The position numbers and the translations under genes are program-made. Under the pieces are notes generated by a model, which worked only from the letters and a program-made list of their open reading frames with translations, ran no database searches and had not been told where the DNA came from. Below, in pieces: positions 46,609 to 61,300 of a stretch of DNA of 64,000 nt. Each line of letters begins with the position of its first letter. Position 1 is the stretch's first letter. This stretch comes from Hoplostethus atlanticus (taxonomy: Eukaryota > Chordata > Actinopteri > Trachichthyiformes > Trachichthyidae): contig JAXDDX010000124.1 in the NCBI GenBank assembly GCA_034670405.1, positions 1,049,501 to 1,113,500 on the forward strand. The letters run 5' to 3'.

Positions 46609-49600
46609 CAAAAAAAAGGGCTGGAAGCTGATGATGACCTATTTTTTACTTTATATCTACCATAAATTCCTCCATTAACGTCTCAGCAGCATCGGTAAAG
46701 GCAGAGGTATCAACTGAGGCATGGCAACTTCTGCTCCTCATGGACTGACAGACCAGGTTTTGGCCCATCACACCACAGCGATACTACCAGTGTGGAACCG
46801 CGGTGTGGGAAAGTAATGAAATGGTTCTCCATCTCAAATGGATGGACATTAAGTACACACCTCAAGTAGAATTGAGTTCACAGAGAAGGATTTTGTTGCA
46901 CCACAAAAATCACACTTTGTAGTTACGTAAAAAGTAAATCATTTAGCAATATGGAGAGAGAGAGAGACTCATAATGAGATGAAATAGGTTCCAAATATGA
47001 GCAGGAAATGGGATGACAGGAGCAAAAGGAATCCTTCTATATACCTGAGATAGATAAAAGCAAGAGAGGTTGTAGTAAGGAATTAATAATTTGATAAAAG
47101 CAGCCAAAAGTTATGGGATTTGTTTGTTACATGAAAATATATCTTTCCAAACATAATTTTAAACGAATACTAGCAGAAAAGTAAAGTTACTTTGGGGGGA
47201 AAAAAAATCCTGGAATTCATCATTCAATGGAATCCAGTTTTTATTTTGTCAGTCATGAACATAAGGTACGTGCAACTATCATTTTGTAAGAGCAGGTGTC
47301 ACTTTTGTTTTTCCAAATGGTATTTGGTAGAAAAACTGTAACACAAAGAACAAAGGAGGGGAACAAAAAGATCCCGCCTATACCTTGTGCTCCTCGACAC
47401 TCCATAGAATTAATCCCTCAAACAGTTTTGACAAGTGACCCTGTGGGGGGTAGCTAATGTTATGGCAGGGGACTCTATTTAAGTAGCCCACGTCTTCACT
47501 TTTTCTCTCTCCAAACTGAGTGATCTAATTATTGCATGTTAAATGGGCATCTGGTAAATGGTGCGTATAATGATGCGCTGCCACAGAATTAAGTGCCTGC
47601 CTGTCCTGCTGCAGGGGCTAACACACAAATTGGCCTTCTCCTGTTCTCTGCTACTCCTTTTTCCCTCCTCCCATTCCTCATTTGGGTTCTGGGGGTAACC
47701 TCTCTCAGACACATGCCTCAGGTTCTTTCTGGATTAATGATGGCAGACTAAGGAGAGTTGTGGTCTACAAGCCATGTCACCACTATTTGGGTACAGGGCA
47801 GAAAGACAAACCTCCTCATTTATTAAATTAGGCCAATGTATGAAATGCAGTGTAAGTGTATTTTTTTTTTTTAGTAATCATTAGGCTATTACTTTAGCCA
47901 GATTCAGCTACTCAAAAACTTGATGATCTTATATTTGTTATGATCATTCAATTCTTCAACACTGGACCAGGATAACTCTGGGGACTGATTTTGTCAGCTG
48001 GTCATTTCCCCTCGTCCCTCAGAGTCGTCCCTGCTGTGTAAATATCAGAGGCAAGCATCATGTCTGCTCTGTTTCAGTAAAGCCTCGGCTACATTGCTGA
48101 CATTTATCTATATCTGCTGCCAGAGAATAACCTTTCTAAGTTATGAGAGTCTGCTCCGGCCTGCCTGTTTAAATGTCGTAACACGGGTTCATTATCAGAA
48201 CTCTGGGGACGAGTCTTCAAGACGATCAAATGTCAAATTTCTTAAAGGTGGATTTGATTTTCAGTGATACCACCACAAATACACCAAAATAATGTGGACT
48301 GGGAACGGTGGAAGTAGTGAGTTACATTTACTTTTGTTACTGTAATTGAGTAGGTTTTTGTGTACTTGTACTTGTACTACTTTTACTTTTACTTCATGTT
48401 TTTTGTATTCTACTTTGTTACTTTTTAAATCACATCTGTACAGTAAAATTTTGTGCATTGGCCAAACTGTCTAACAATAAATTGTCTCTGCATCAAACCT
48501 GTACAGGAATGTCAGGTAACATTAAATGCCTAAATGTAGCCGTACTACTAGCTAACTCAGTAGCTTAGCCAAAAACACATCCATTCAATACAGTATTACT
48601 GGTTTGCATTTGTCTGGTTGTTGCCCAACTAATTGGATAGAAATAGCAAAAGAAACATCAATGTAGTAACTTAATTGAATAATGGGAATGAGCACAGATT
48701 GAATCATAACATGAAGCTCTGAATGTTTTTTTATAACCCTCAATATATTCTAGAAAATGTGCAATATCAACAGTGAATTTAAAGAGATATTTAAAGCTGA
48801 CAATACAGTTGTGGGAGAGGAGATTTATGCTTCAACTGACCTCAACCCCCTAGGGCACCGCACAACTGTACCCAACACATCACAAGTGTATTGTTGATTC
48901 ATGCTTTATGCACTGTATTTGCTTTTTTTTCAATTAAAATAACCAAATTTGAACATGGGAAAGATCATAAAAATACCAGTTTTCAATCATGTTGCGTACT
49001 GCCCCATAGCATGAAATAACCATAATATATCTGTAGGGAGTTGGTAGGCTTATTGCTCAATGCCAATGACTCAATGAGGTGCTTTCAAAACTCACTTTCT
49101 GGCTTGTGTGTTGGTACAAAAAACCCTCACCTATTGGTGCCCTTTTAATGTTTTTAATAGTAAAAGGGAACTGTGTATTGAATCATGATGGACTAAGACA
49201 CAAATATCACGATGACTCATCAAGTAAATTAGTATCTTCCATCTTTAATACATGACATCACATTCTGTGTTGTGAGTGGACAGCATAAATGTATCATGTG
49301 ACCATTTCATTACTGTGGGACCCTAACCCTAACCCTGGACAGGGAATTTCCTGGTGCAGTATGGCCACTAGGGGTAGCAGAGGACAAACATTATATCTGC
49401 CATTTGTCTCAGGGCCCTAGTGACTTAAAGCAGGGTGCTGCTAGACATTCTGGGGCCCCTGATGATATAGAAAGAAGAGGAGAACATGTAGCAATGGATC
49501 TAACTTGAGTATTTCCATTGGCTTAGAGTAGATAGAGACAGTGGCCGGTAGTAAACATGAACTTGCAAAAAATAACTGTAATAATTCAAATTTTAGAAGG

Positions 49601-50740
49601 ATACTATACAAATATCACAGGAAAAACTACTAAAATAAAAGTACGTCCTTGTGAAAATATTCTAAAAATATTATAGTGATACCAGAGCAGATAAAAATAC
49701 CATAACATTACTATAAGGTCCCTATAAACTCACTATTGAGTACCACAGACACACTATGAATCCTCATAGGAATATTGCAGTGATTTTTCATCAGAGCATT
49801 GTTCCATTGTAACAGTGTCTTGGACAGCCGCACAGTGGTGCTCCCGTTTTTTCAATAACAGCCCAGACCACCTGACCTTGGTCTTCCTGATTGATGACAG
49901 ATATTCAGGGAGACTGCGTATGCTTATTGTCTCATTAATGGTAACATCCATCAGTCATAGGTCACACACTCAAATTAGACATCATTAACTATGACAAGAT
50001 TAGAGGATAGAGGAGTTTGTGTGAGAGTGCGCGGGCGCATTAGTGAGCATGTTGTACATGTGTTTATGTAGACCTGATGAGATTATCTGATGTGCGTGGG
50101 TGGAAGCATTAGATCTTTACAAAAAGATTGCGTGCAAAAGATGACATCAACGGTGCAATTAATTATATCTCAATAAGAGTTTCATAAATATCAGTAAATT
50201 CAGGCATTTACAACTGTGTGTGTATGGCAGATGGGCAATAAAACCTTCCATAAAGCACTAAGCAACGTAACTCAGGTAAGAAACACTGTGTGTTCAGCAT
50301 GCCCTGTTCTGACCACTTTACTGGGACAATTTATATTTTGACACTTGACAGCACATAAAACTACCTGGCTCCTCAACAAAGTCATATTTCTCTGAAACTG
50401 TTGGATGCAACATCAAAATATCAAATAATTTCCCTTCCTAACCCTGAAATTAGATTTACAGACGGTGGTCAGAGGGTGAGAGTGATATCAACCAAATAGC
50501 CTAATTTTTGAGCAAAAAACAAGAGCACTTCTAGTTTTTGAACAAAAGCAAGAGCGGGGTGACGAAGGCTGAGTCGTATGGCGCTCTTGTCCTGGCTCGT
50601 GCCATGTCTGGCCTGTGTGGCGGGCCCGGGAGCGACTGGGAACAAGTGGGACTGAGGAGCAGCAGACTGGAGCTGTACACTCCACTGCCTCTGCATGCTG
50701 AGGACAGCTGACACACGCTGGTATTAAGACAGACACATCA
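46606..50740. other. intergenic; contains candidate element 47380-47640
   Basis: No exon recognised. 47380-47640 is repeat-poor with GATCTAATTATTGCATG and contains the GLIS-type site below. A CTCF-like word CCACTAGGGGTAGC is at 49365-49378. Two and a half CCCTAA units at 49321-49337 are too short to be telomeric. Confidence 0.35.
47443..47452 (+). promoter_or_regulatory. GLIS-binding-site consensus
   Basis: GTGGGGGGTA fits the published GLIS consensus (G/C)TGGGGGGT(A/C) exactly. It lies about 27 kb upstream of the inferred glis3 start, inside a repeat-poor patch. Confidence 0.35.
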
Positions 50741-53700
50741 ACGGTCCAAAGTTATAAAGAGGCTAGGCTGTTCCAAAAACCTGCCTGTCCCCACTGGATG
50801 TCTCACCTGTCTCGCATGTATGCAGCCAAGTCTGCTTGCAGCATGCATGGGTGCACTAGATGCACACACATAGACAAAAGGTTGCACAGACACAAATATA
50901 CACACCAGCAGAGATAGCCGCAGGCAGGCAGGCAGGCAAACATGCACACACACACATACACACACACACACACACACATGCACCCCACTCTATAAACCAA
51001 GCAGCCTATCTCAGAGAGTCTGTTAGTCATGGTCCAATAGCGGTGTTGTCTTGACCACATGTTCTGACCACATGTATTGACCGTATATGTTGACCTGAAG
51101 TGCTGCTTGCATGGGGTTTGCAGACTGTGCTGCCACACTGGAATGGATTAGCAGACAGCAGGCCTAACAGCTTGGTTTGGTGCTATCCTGCATGGCTGCC
51201 ATCCTGCCTTGAGCGCTGCAGATGCCACCTCACTAGTGGGTATGGGGAATGTGGTGTGAAAGGTGGCACTTTATTGCTAGCAGGTCTCAACTTAAAAAAA
51301 AAATAAAACAGTTCACAATGGTAAGAATAGTACTTTTTTTTTTATCATAGTAAGACTGTAAGATTTACCCACTAATTGTTGGATGGCAGCTTAATATGGT
51401 AGCAGACAGAAGCATTCATACTGTGCAGACCAGACAATACCGAGATACAATTATAGATTTTTTTTATCATCCAACACATTTTCTGCACTGTAACATGGAT
51501 GTCAGAGTATCAGTATGAGACCAATGATCTATATTTCCAGACACAGCCATGATAGTCCACCAGGGAATGTCTTGTGGAAGAATTCACAGCTCAAGGTCGT
51601 TCAGGTTTACAGCATACACAACAATATAACACCGAACAAACAAACACGTCTGACATGGAAACCGATGCTCCTCCCTCCCTCCTTTTGATTCTTCCTCATG
51701 GGAGTCTGTATGTTTGCACGCATTACTGGTAAAGATGCCTTAGCTGTGAAGGTCACCTTCAGTGGCTTCCCCAGGTTTTACCTGCACTCCACTAGCGAAC
51801 ATGAAATCCATCACCTGGCACCACCATGGTAATAGACTCATTTTTTGTGGGTGGCTGGTTGTCGAGGAGATTCACGAGGGACACAGGTGTGGTTTCTGTG
51901 CAGTGAATAATTGACCCTATGCCAGGGGGGAATGTCGGGGTCATCACTGCCAATGACAGAAAGGACACCCCTGAGCCTGGACCCACAATGTGTCTCTGAA
52001 TAGGTGCTGGAGGCGGGAGGGCATGGGGCAATGAGACTGAACGAGACAGAGGGGATCATTACAGGAGATGCAGGAGAATGGGGTTAAAAGAAAGAAGTCT
52101 TAGTTAACGGGAAGAAAACAGGAACCAGAGAGGGAGATGATTCATGCAATAGTTTGAGCAGGAAAAGAGAGCAAAGCAAAAACTTGAATGGAAAGATCAG
52201 AGAACTATTCAGCATATTGTTTATCAAATACTGTAGATATACACAGCATGGTTTCTGTAGGAATACATCTTAGAAACGCCTGGGAAATATTGTATTTTGT
52301 GATTGTTGGTGCACATAAATGAAACATTATTATTGTTATTGTTAGTTATTGTTATCATTATTATTATTATTATTATTGTTATTATTATTTTGGCCAGTTG
52401 TGATGGTGACCATGTCATTTAATTGTTCTTACTGCCAACTGACTACAAAGTCCCAGTGCTAGATACATTTGTGATGCCAACATTCATTCAGCTGTACTGT
52501 ATCTATGAACAAGCGGGGAAAACATTTTCTATCTGACACATTGGAACAAATACGTTTTTACTCCAATTAGACAATAAAAATATTTTATTTAGCACATTGC
52601 TCAAAATGTCTGGTTCTGCTGGGTCTGTGCCATCTAAAGTATAAATAGATGAAAGCTGAATAGTCATAGAGAGCTAAGACAGTATGCTAATACATTTCTT
52701 AACTTGGACCACAAATTAATTACACATTAAAGATGCAGATCCAGATAAAGAAGACTGGATGGCTTTTTGTGCTTACTCGTTTACTAGCAACAGCCATGCA
52801 CTACTGGTAACTGAGAGTGACACAGTAAGGAGAAGCAAATGCACAATTTCTTGGTCAAAGGGGCACGTAGCGGTCATATTGTCCCAGTAGACCAGAGAGA
52901 GGATATTGCTCTATGCCTTTTGGAGGTGCAGGCTGGTCTTACAGTGTATTGCCCACGGGGCAAGGGGTCCTTGCATCAACACACGTCTGCCAGGCAGAGA
53001 TCTGCGGATGGCGGTTGAGCTGGCACACTATGTGAAAATGCATGCCAGAGTCATGGTGCTCTCCTTCTGTTCACATACCATACAACCGCCTTTTTCTTTA
53101 ACGCTTATTTATTTATTTATTGAAGAAATGCTTATCATATAGATGGAAATTAATCCCATCAGAAAAAAGGTTTATGAAAGTGCAAAGATGTCCATTATAA
53201 TCTTACTGCACCCCAGACCTACAGTATAGTGGTTTAACACTAATGGAATGACTTTTCACCAACCAAGGGCATTCGATACAGTGGTGTGAGAATAAAAACA
53301 GATTTATAATTACGTTGAGGTTACAGCTTTATTGTCATCAAGCCTATTTGTTGAAGCAGTTCCTTATCTAAGTCAGAACAGGCACCTCCACATTAAAACT
53401 GCACTGCCCTTTCTGTGAATTCAACACCTCAGGTGGAACGCTTCAGTGTGCACTCCAGCTAAGTAGTTAATTGTTCTCATTAAAAGGGCTGAGGGGAAAA
53501 AATATGAACTGTTCAACATTAATGATAGCAATATTCTAATAATGACTTGAGCCCAGAATTGTCCCTCTTGATTTAAAACTTACAATAAAACCTGTGATAA
53601 ATTATGGTTTTAAACCGGTCTAGATTTGAGGAATTCTCCAGCTGGTAATCGGTCTAAGAGCCAAATTAGGAGCCTCTCTTCCTCGTTGATCTACACCTTC

Positions 53701-54308
53701 TCCTGCTATTCCCAGAGGTGTTATCCCGGGTCTTTGTTTTTGTAAACTGCTAGAATTTCTGTTACCAAGTGTTTTCTTGTTTAATTGAAACACAGAGCAC
53801 AGCCTTGCCTCTCATCGTGTTACATAACGTGTTGCCCTAGGTAACTGAAACATCCCAGGTACATAATTGCCTCTGATAAGGAACCCGTCTGGACCGAAAG
53901 TATTAAAAGAAATCAAGCGTTGGACATGATAATGAAGTGTTCTTAGAGGATCACTACGGAGCCTCGGAGGGCCCGCGGAGAACACGTTAATCATCCTGGT
54001 GTTGAGGAGACGCCGTGTCTGCAGCATCCAGCACTCAGTACATCTACATGCAAACCCACTGAATCTGCTCTGAGCATCTCGCAGATGTCCCCGCACACAG
54101 ACAGACAGACAGACAGAGATAGACAGACGAGCCCTTCTTGCCTTCAAAATCAGGCGACGGCGCAGCTAAAAGGCAGGTTTTTTTCCAGCAGGTTCTTTCT
54201 GCAGCATATAGGATATTAATCAAAACAAGCATGGGAACCACAAGCTAGGCAAAAATCAAAGGAATGAATGAACGACAGACACAATCTCACAATCTCTTCA
54301 TCAACTTT
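50741..54308. other. intergenic, simple repeats only
   Basis: An interrupted (CA)n at about 50944-50978, TTATTG/TTA runs at 52328-52390, and an ACAG run at 54098-54128. 53390-53900 is a repeat-poor patch that could be conserved. No exon recognised. Confidence 0.35.
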
Positions 54309-54375
54309 GGTGTTTGATGAGGCAGAAACCGAACAGGTCATGACAGGTCCTGCGTTCGCCTCCTCATCAAACACC
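54309..54375 (+). other. 67-nt predicted hairpin
   Basis: A perfect 14-bp inverted repeat, GGTGTTTGATGAGG (54309-54322) and CCTCATCAAACACC (54362-54375). It encloses a second stem CGAAC/GTTCG (54330-54334 with 54354-54358) extended by AGG/CCT. Size is in the range of a pre-microRNA, but no known family is recognised and the internal loops are large. Confidence 0.4.
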
Positions 54376-57140
54376 TGGGCTATAGAGCACAACTCCAGTT
54401 TAAGCGCACCGAGGTTCTTCGTAGCCGTGACACACAAGTAGAGATAATCAAAGCAAAGTTCTAACGGTTTATTTTTTTATTAGTAACTGTAAAATTACTG
54501 AAACTGAAATTGTGACTCTCAGTACCGGGAAAAAATAATGAATTACTGTACCACCCGACACTGCCAGCCACCATCTGCACAGATGTGTTGTGACACACAC
54601 AGTTGGCTCATGTTATGTGGGGATCTGACAGAGGGACCCCACACTGAGAGAGTGTATGGAGAGCACCATCTCCGCTCCCCACTTCCACTGAGCCGCCAGT
54701 TGTAGAAATCAGTGAGGCAGACTCTTCACAATGGAGTGATTGCATGACAGTCTGCCAATCCAGGCCTGATAGTAGTGAAATCCTTTTCTAAGGGAAGGAG
54801 GCTGTGCGATGCTGCTGCTGCTGTGGATAGGCAGCTCACACGGGACAGGCAGATCAGGCACACTGTAAATTGGCCCGATCCTGGCCGCAGCTTTATCACG
54901 TTTGGCCACAAAAGCCGATTAGCGGATTTCACCCCAGTCTGGTAGAGCAGAGAGAGAGAGAGTCTGGCTGTCTTAGCCTTACTCCCCAAAGAACCTTCTA
55001 GAGCAATCCACCGGCCGGGCGCTCTGAAGGAATGGGACATGAGAGGAATCAGGAAGAAATGATGAGTGACACAGAGATGAATCACTGCAATCCGGTGGAT
55101 GAAAGTAAGAGCTCAGCTGACCTGCCACATTTGGCTATAAGACAGAATTTGATTCAAGTTTAATCTTGGAACGTGGGATAAAAGTCCCTGTGAAGATCAG
55201 TCTGTCAACATGCCGCATCATACAAGGTGAAGAACAGCTTATGAACAATTGTCTCTAAACAGCCACAGCGTCTTAGGTTTTATTTCCAGGAGAGAAATGA
55301 GTGTAGAGATGTGAATCTTCTGTATATTTACCTCCACCAGCTACAAGCCACATCCTCTTTAACATTCTGAGCCATTACTTCCCATTAAAATGTAGACCAC
55401 ACACACACACACACACACACTCACTCTCCACTGGCGCCTCCGTACTTGCTCAAAACTATACTTAATGGAATTTGAAATTGTATAATTCATTATTAAACTT
55501 TTTGAAATTGAGGTCATAAAACATTGTAATAACATGACCATTGATTTGGATCTTGCTGCAATTGTTACACAGCCAAAGCCATTGATAAAGTCTGTTATTG
55601 ATACACAGGCCTGCATGGCTAGCGTCCAGCTCCAAGGTATACCAAAATATAAAATCATATATGATATGTGATATATGATGTGCAGTTTCCGCCCATCCAT
55701 TGGAATTCCTCATTATTATGAAACTGTGGGTTGTTTCTTCCTGCTTATCTGTGTGCACCAAAGCTCTGTCTTTGTTCTAAACTATAATTGAACTGCATTT
55801 TGTGCATTTTATTCATGCAGAAAACAAAGACGGGGGCAAGCAGACAATCTGCATGGTCTGTGAGCCTTGGCTCTGTAATGGAGCAGCCTTATCTCTGTGT
55901 GTGACTCAGACTAGCATAGCCTGTCTCTCTGCATGAGCAGGCTAGTCATAACAGCAAAGACAGCACTAGTCAGTGGCCACACATGCATCTCTGGAGAGAA
56001 AATTGTTTTTATAACAGTTCAGAGAAAGGAGAGATAAAATTGGCATAGCTCTCTGCTCCATATTGCAGTTTATTCTTCACATATTTGTACATTTATGGAA
56101 TGATGAAAATGACAGTATTTTGTTGTTATGGGCAATCTATGATAATTCAATGACTTAGATGCCTTAAAACATTATTTGGGGTGGTTTAATTGATATGTGC
56201 GATAAATTCAGACAGTAAGGTGCCAGCTCCTTTGCTCAAAAAGGCAGAGGGAATATTCTTTACCTTCAGGAAATAGGATGTTTTAAAATGTTTGGACATT
56301 TGTGTTTCACAATCATCTCATTCACTTGCAGTGCAAAATCTCCCGACTGCTCTCAACTTTACATCAACATTGCTATTTCTAGCAAGCATAGAAAGTGGAA
56401 AGAACAGAGCGTCGAACCTCACGCTAAGAAAATAGACCAAAAACCATTCTGATGTTGTTCTACACTTTCCTTCTTTTCCTTTAAAAGTCTTCTCTTAAAG
56501 TCAAGATATGGTGATACTGTAACAGTAGCATCATATGCCAAGTATTTGAATTGGTCTGGGATGTTTGATTGTCCCATTGTCCTTTAGAAAACATCGATTG
56601 GTTAAAGCTGTTATTGATTAAAGCTGTTCTCTTATTGTCCCTCAACTGTTGTGATATTAATAAAAGATATTATTGTACAAGCCCACCAAGCATCTTCCAT
56701 CTCCCATGTTGTTCCCAACGCTATGGAGCTTGTGAGTCCATGCCCGATGAGCACCCATCTGTTGTATGTCGTCCACGGTGACCGGCGTGCGCTGCCCACC
56801 ACAACCCAAGACACTTCCTGTACACGATCCTCCTGCCAACAAGCAGTTAATTAGCGGATCTTGCAAGCATCAGTTAAAACTTCCCTCCGTAGCCTGCATA
56901 TTGTATCGCTACCTCATAAATCATATGTCTTCCTCCCACTCTGGGAAGCAGAGGCCACTGTGCCGGATGCCAGAATAGAGAGGAAACTCTACCATCCTCT
57001 TCTGAAGAGATAGAAAACACCCTGTCATACTGAGCTGGTGTTGTCGAGTTAATTTACCGTTTTACTAGTTTAATGGGCCCGAATGTATAGAAAATATATA
57101 CTATCATATAAAGTATTAGGTCTGTCCTGAAATGTCCTGG
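54376..57140. other. intergenic, nothing coding
   Basis: A short (AC)n at about 55397-55421; otherwise unique sequence without recognised features. Confidence 0.4.

Positions 57141-57141
<1 letters not shown>

Positions 57142-57176
<35 letters not shown>
57142..57176. repeat. (GT)n microsatellite
   Basis: A pure run of about 17 units. Two more lie at about 57685-57716 and 58174-58208, the latter trailing into a GTGTGAGTGTGTG region to 58340. Confidence 0.9.
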
Positions 57177-57178
<2 letters not shown>

Positions 57179-57682
57179 CTATGATTGGAATAGAGATAAG
57201 AATCCACCTGATCTCCATTATTCTTGCTTCACTGACAATTTCCAGAGAATATTCCAATCCCTCCACTTTAAATACACTCCATCCCTACTGTCATTCAAAA
57301 GTGTGTGCCACTAATTGATTCTCTCTTGCTGGCTAGCTCCCATATCAGGCTGGTTGTCAGTCTGGGAGACGGGAAGCATCGAGAGGTATGCTGCTGCTTC
57401 AGCAGATCTGATGGATAGCAGAACCTGTATCTGCAGACATATGTAGGAGAGGAGACTCTCTTTGTCAAGGAACTTTTTCTCATACCGTGCAATATTGCTT
57501 CGCTCACAGTTTGGTTTATTGGATCAACTATTTCGATCTACATAGACTTGCGATCATGTTGTCCCATCTGTAGCTTGTAATTTAAGCCATCTTGCTGCGC
57601 TGGTATAGAACCACAGATGTTTACTATGGCAAGGCAAGAGCAGCTTTGTGAAATTAGTCACACGCCCCTAGAGGCATGCAGG

Positions 57683-57720
<38 letters not shown>

Positions 57721-58175
57721 CTGTGTGCAACTGTGTGGGAATTTTTGACAATTGATGTGTGGCCCAAAGCAACTATTATCAGAGTTTTCAAGCACTGGTT
57801 GATAAAAGACTCTGAAATTAAATGATTTAAATATGTAACAAAACTGCTTTATATATTATAGTTTTTAATATATATAGATTTACTGTGTGACAAAAGAAGG
57901 CAATAATGTTTTATTTCAATTTCTGTATAGTTTCCATTCGTTTTTTGTAGCTATATTTGTTTTATTTGTATATATTAGTGTGTACAGTATAAGCGTATAT
58001 CATGCCAATGCTAATATAATTAGTGAAATATGTATTTTGTAGAGCTATGAAGCCTTCAACGCAAAATACTACTAATCAACGTAAATGGAAAATCTGCATC
58101 ATTATTGCATCCATAAGGCACCTAAATTATTCAGATTTGAATATACCATTGTTGGCCAATAACTATGTTATGTGT

Positions 58176-58213
<38 letters not shown>

Positions 58214-58340
58214 GAGCACGAGCGAAAGGGTTTATGTAGATTTGCATGTTACATGTTTATGTGTGTGGGTTGATATATGGAGAAGGTGTGTGTGTGAGTG
58301 TGTGTGAGTGTGTGTGTGAGTGTGTATGTGCATGCAGCAT

Positions 58341-61300
58341 GTTTATGTGTGTGACCACCTACTTTTTTGTGAGCTGGGATTTTAGATTACTGTTGTTGGT
58401 TTTCTACACACCTCAGCTTGAAAGCAGTTTCTTTTCTTCCTATATATCCCATTTCATTTAGAGGCTAGTCATGATCCCGACCATCTGCTGCCCATACAGA
58501 CCCCGGCTCCAACCCATGGTGTCCTTTTTGCTGATCTTTTGTTCTTAGCCTGCTACTGGACTTCATCCAACACATCACAGGCCGGTAAGGAGCAAAAGAT
58601 TGGTATGTAATGGTATCCCAAACTTTAGCTTACAAACATGTTGGTAATTTCCTGCCTGAATACCCTGATAATGAATCAGGTACCTCTTTTAAGTACGTTA
58701 AATGATGACATCAAGGGCAACATGAAACTAGAACTACAGTAGCATCCTGCTTCCCTCTCCATGAAATCTGTTTATTTCACTCACATCTGAATTACATGGT
58801 TTTTGAGCCTATAAGACAGTTACATTTTAAACTGCACACTCCATTATTTAACGTAGCTTACCAAATGGAGCTAAAGTAAATAAGGAATTGGACTAAAGAA
58901 ATAGAGACAGCACAGTGATTAATGAGTAGGACGGCTGGAGGAGAGATGCCCCACTGTCTTTCTGTTGCTGCTCTGCACCAGGTGGTCCACAACAACTTCA
59001 GCAGGTCAGTAGCAGATGGATAGGCTCGATACCGTTCCACGCTTCCAGATCCATCACACTATCCACCGCCGTAGCTTATGCACTCCACACCACCACAACC
59101 TGCTGATATGTAAAACCTGCAGAAGAAACAAGGAAGTAAAGTTCCTGTGCGGCGAGCCAAATGCATTCTCATCCTCTACATGAGCTATGGTGCAATAAGC
59201 ATCTTCAGAAGGCTTTACTGTACAGCCCTAGTGGCAGTACATAAATTAGAGCAGGAATGCAGTGTTCACTTTAGGATATTATGCAGAGAAGGCGTCATGG
59301 TCTGTCTCTAGCATCACTGCAGCAACATTACTGTGATTAATGCTGCGTTTCACCCATCCCAAAGTAGAAAAGTCCTGAAACTTCCTCTTGTCCTTCTGCT
59401 AATGCGCCGGCAAACTTGACCTAATTGTGGCCCATCTAAAGCCGGGAAGCTGCTCACTGAGACAGTTATTAACTATCCCATTTCCCTGTCATGAAATCTC
59501 AATTGCATTAGAGCATTTAATGTTTAATACTTCTATAAATTTGCCAGCATGTGTCCTTTACGGTTGGAGGCTGAACCGCTGATGCATTTCTGCTGTCTTT
59601 TACTGTGACATACAACCAGCCCTCTCCCATCACCCCTCACGGTTTCTGATATAGAGGGTACCAGTGCATCTGTAGTGCAGAATGCAATGAGGGCTCTCTA
59701 AGCCAGAGCCATAAGGAGGGAAGTCACTGAATTGCTGTAGTTGGGAATATGTACTTACTCCCTCATTACAGGCCCCAAACAACAGAATATAGAGCCTGTG
59801 ACACCACTTTTGCTCCTCATCTGGCTTTGTCAAGTTTCCATTATATTGAAGACATTTTTCCACTATCAAATTAAGAGAATAAAATTGTATTTGTGTTTTA
59901 TTTTTCATTAGCAAATCATAACATTTCCTGTGTAATCCTACTCAAAATCTGATGCAAATTGTATTCTGGTGTGAGTAATGCAGATCTCACTACATCTCTG
60001 TTGTATTTAGCACAATTGTTTTCAACCTAGGTTCCAGGAGGTATTGCTGTTGTCGGCAAAAATGAGTAATGATGATTTTTACAAATTTGAAAACAACAAA
60101 CAACAAAAAGGTAGTTCTACCTCTACTGATATGATACTGATATGGAGGTTCTTGGGAAGACCACTGCAGTACATGAATTAAAATACATCATATGAAGCTT
60201 AGTGTAGAATGGAAATGCTTCACACACTATGCAGGTGTTTCAATTGTCTCAAAACTTCATTAAATTGATCAAAGGACATCATCAAATACTTTTTGAGCAG
60301 CAAGTCATTGCCAAAGTACATCTCTAAACCTCAAGGTGGCAGTCCAGCCACTTCCTTGTGTCCCAATGAGACACATGTCTCACAACAGTCAAATCTCTGT
60401 CTAACTAAACACACTGAATCAGCTCTTACAAAGAAATGTTTGATCAAATATGTTCTGACAGAGTCCACCTTGCTCTGAGTATTGGAACAACATTGTGCCC
60501 CAAGCATCAGCTGTCAATAGCGGCACCTCCTCCATATATTACTATGGTCTGTTCTCTTTACACAGGGGATCAGTGGTCAGGTTGAGAGGTAACTGTTGTA
60601 TTTTTGGCCCCGCATCCTCCCTCCCCACTTCCTAGCCCTCCTCAACCCCACACCCGTGGCCAAACACACAGCTGTTCCCAATCTGTGCCCAAATCCAGCC
60701 CAGCTGCCTGTTGTCCCCCACCCTGTTGTAAGGAGGTTAATGGAAGGGTCCAGGGCCCATGATGAAAAGATAGTACTTGTGCCGAGGCCTGTATTAAGGT
60801 TAGCTTCAAACCTAAAGCAGGCCACCAAGCCGGAAAGGCCTGCTGTGTAATGAGGAAATGTCCTGGTGATACATCTGTACTGTGTTCCACCAGAAGAGGA
60901 ACAGTAAAAATACTGGAGAATGTCCCTTTAAACTGAACGAGAACAAAACTGACCTTTTGATAATAATTTGAAATACATGTTTGAAGCTGGAAAACCTACA
61001 AGGAGCACTTGACTTGAGAACAGCAAAACACGGCAAGATTAACCCCATAACAATGTTTCATTTGAACAGTTTAATATCACAATCAAATCAATAACCGATC
61101 AGCTGAATATTGGAATAATCTGGATTTTGAGGGTCCAATTTGGAACTACTGTTTTTCTTCCTGACAGTGCCCAATTACAGCACCACAACAACAATATAAA
61201 GTCTACCATCAACGATTGCACATTCAATCCACCACCGAAGCTGACAGGCAATACAGTCACTCCAAGAAATTTCACACTTTTTTCAACAAAAAAAAAATCC

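Noticed and set aside
49321..49338. Telomere-like CCCTAA units
   Set aside because: Fewer than three units, within unique sequence.
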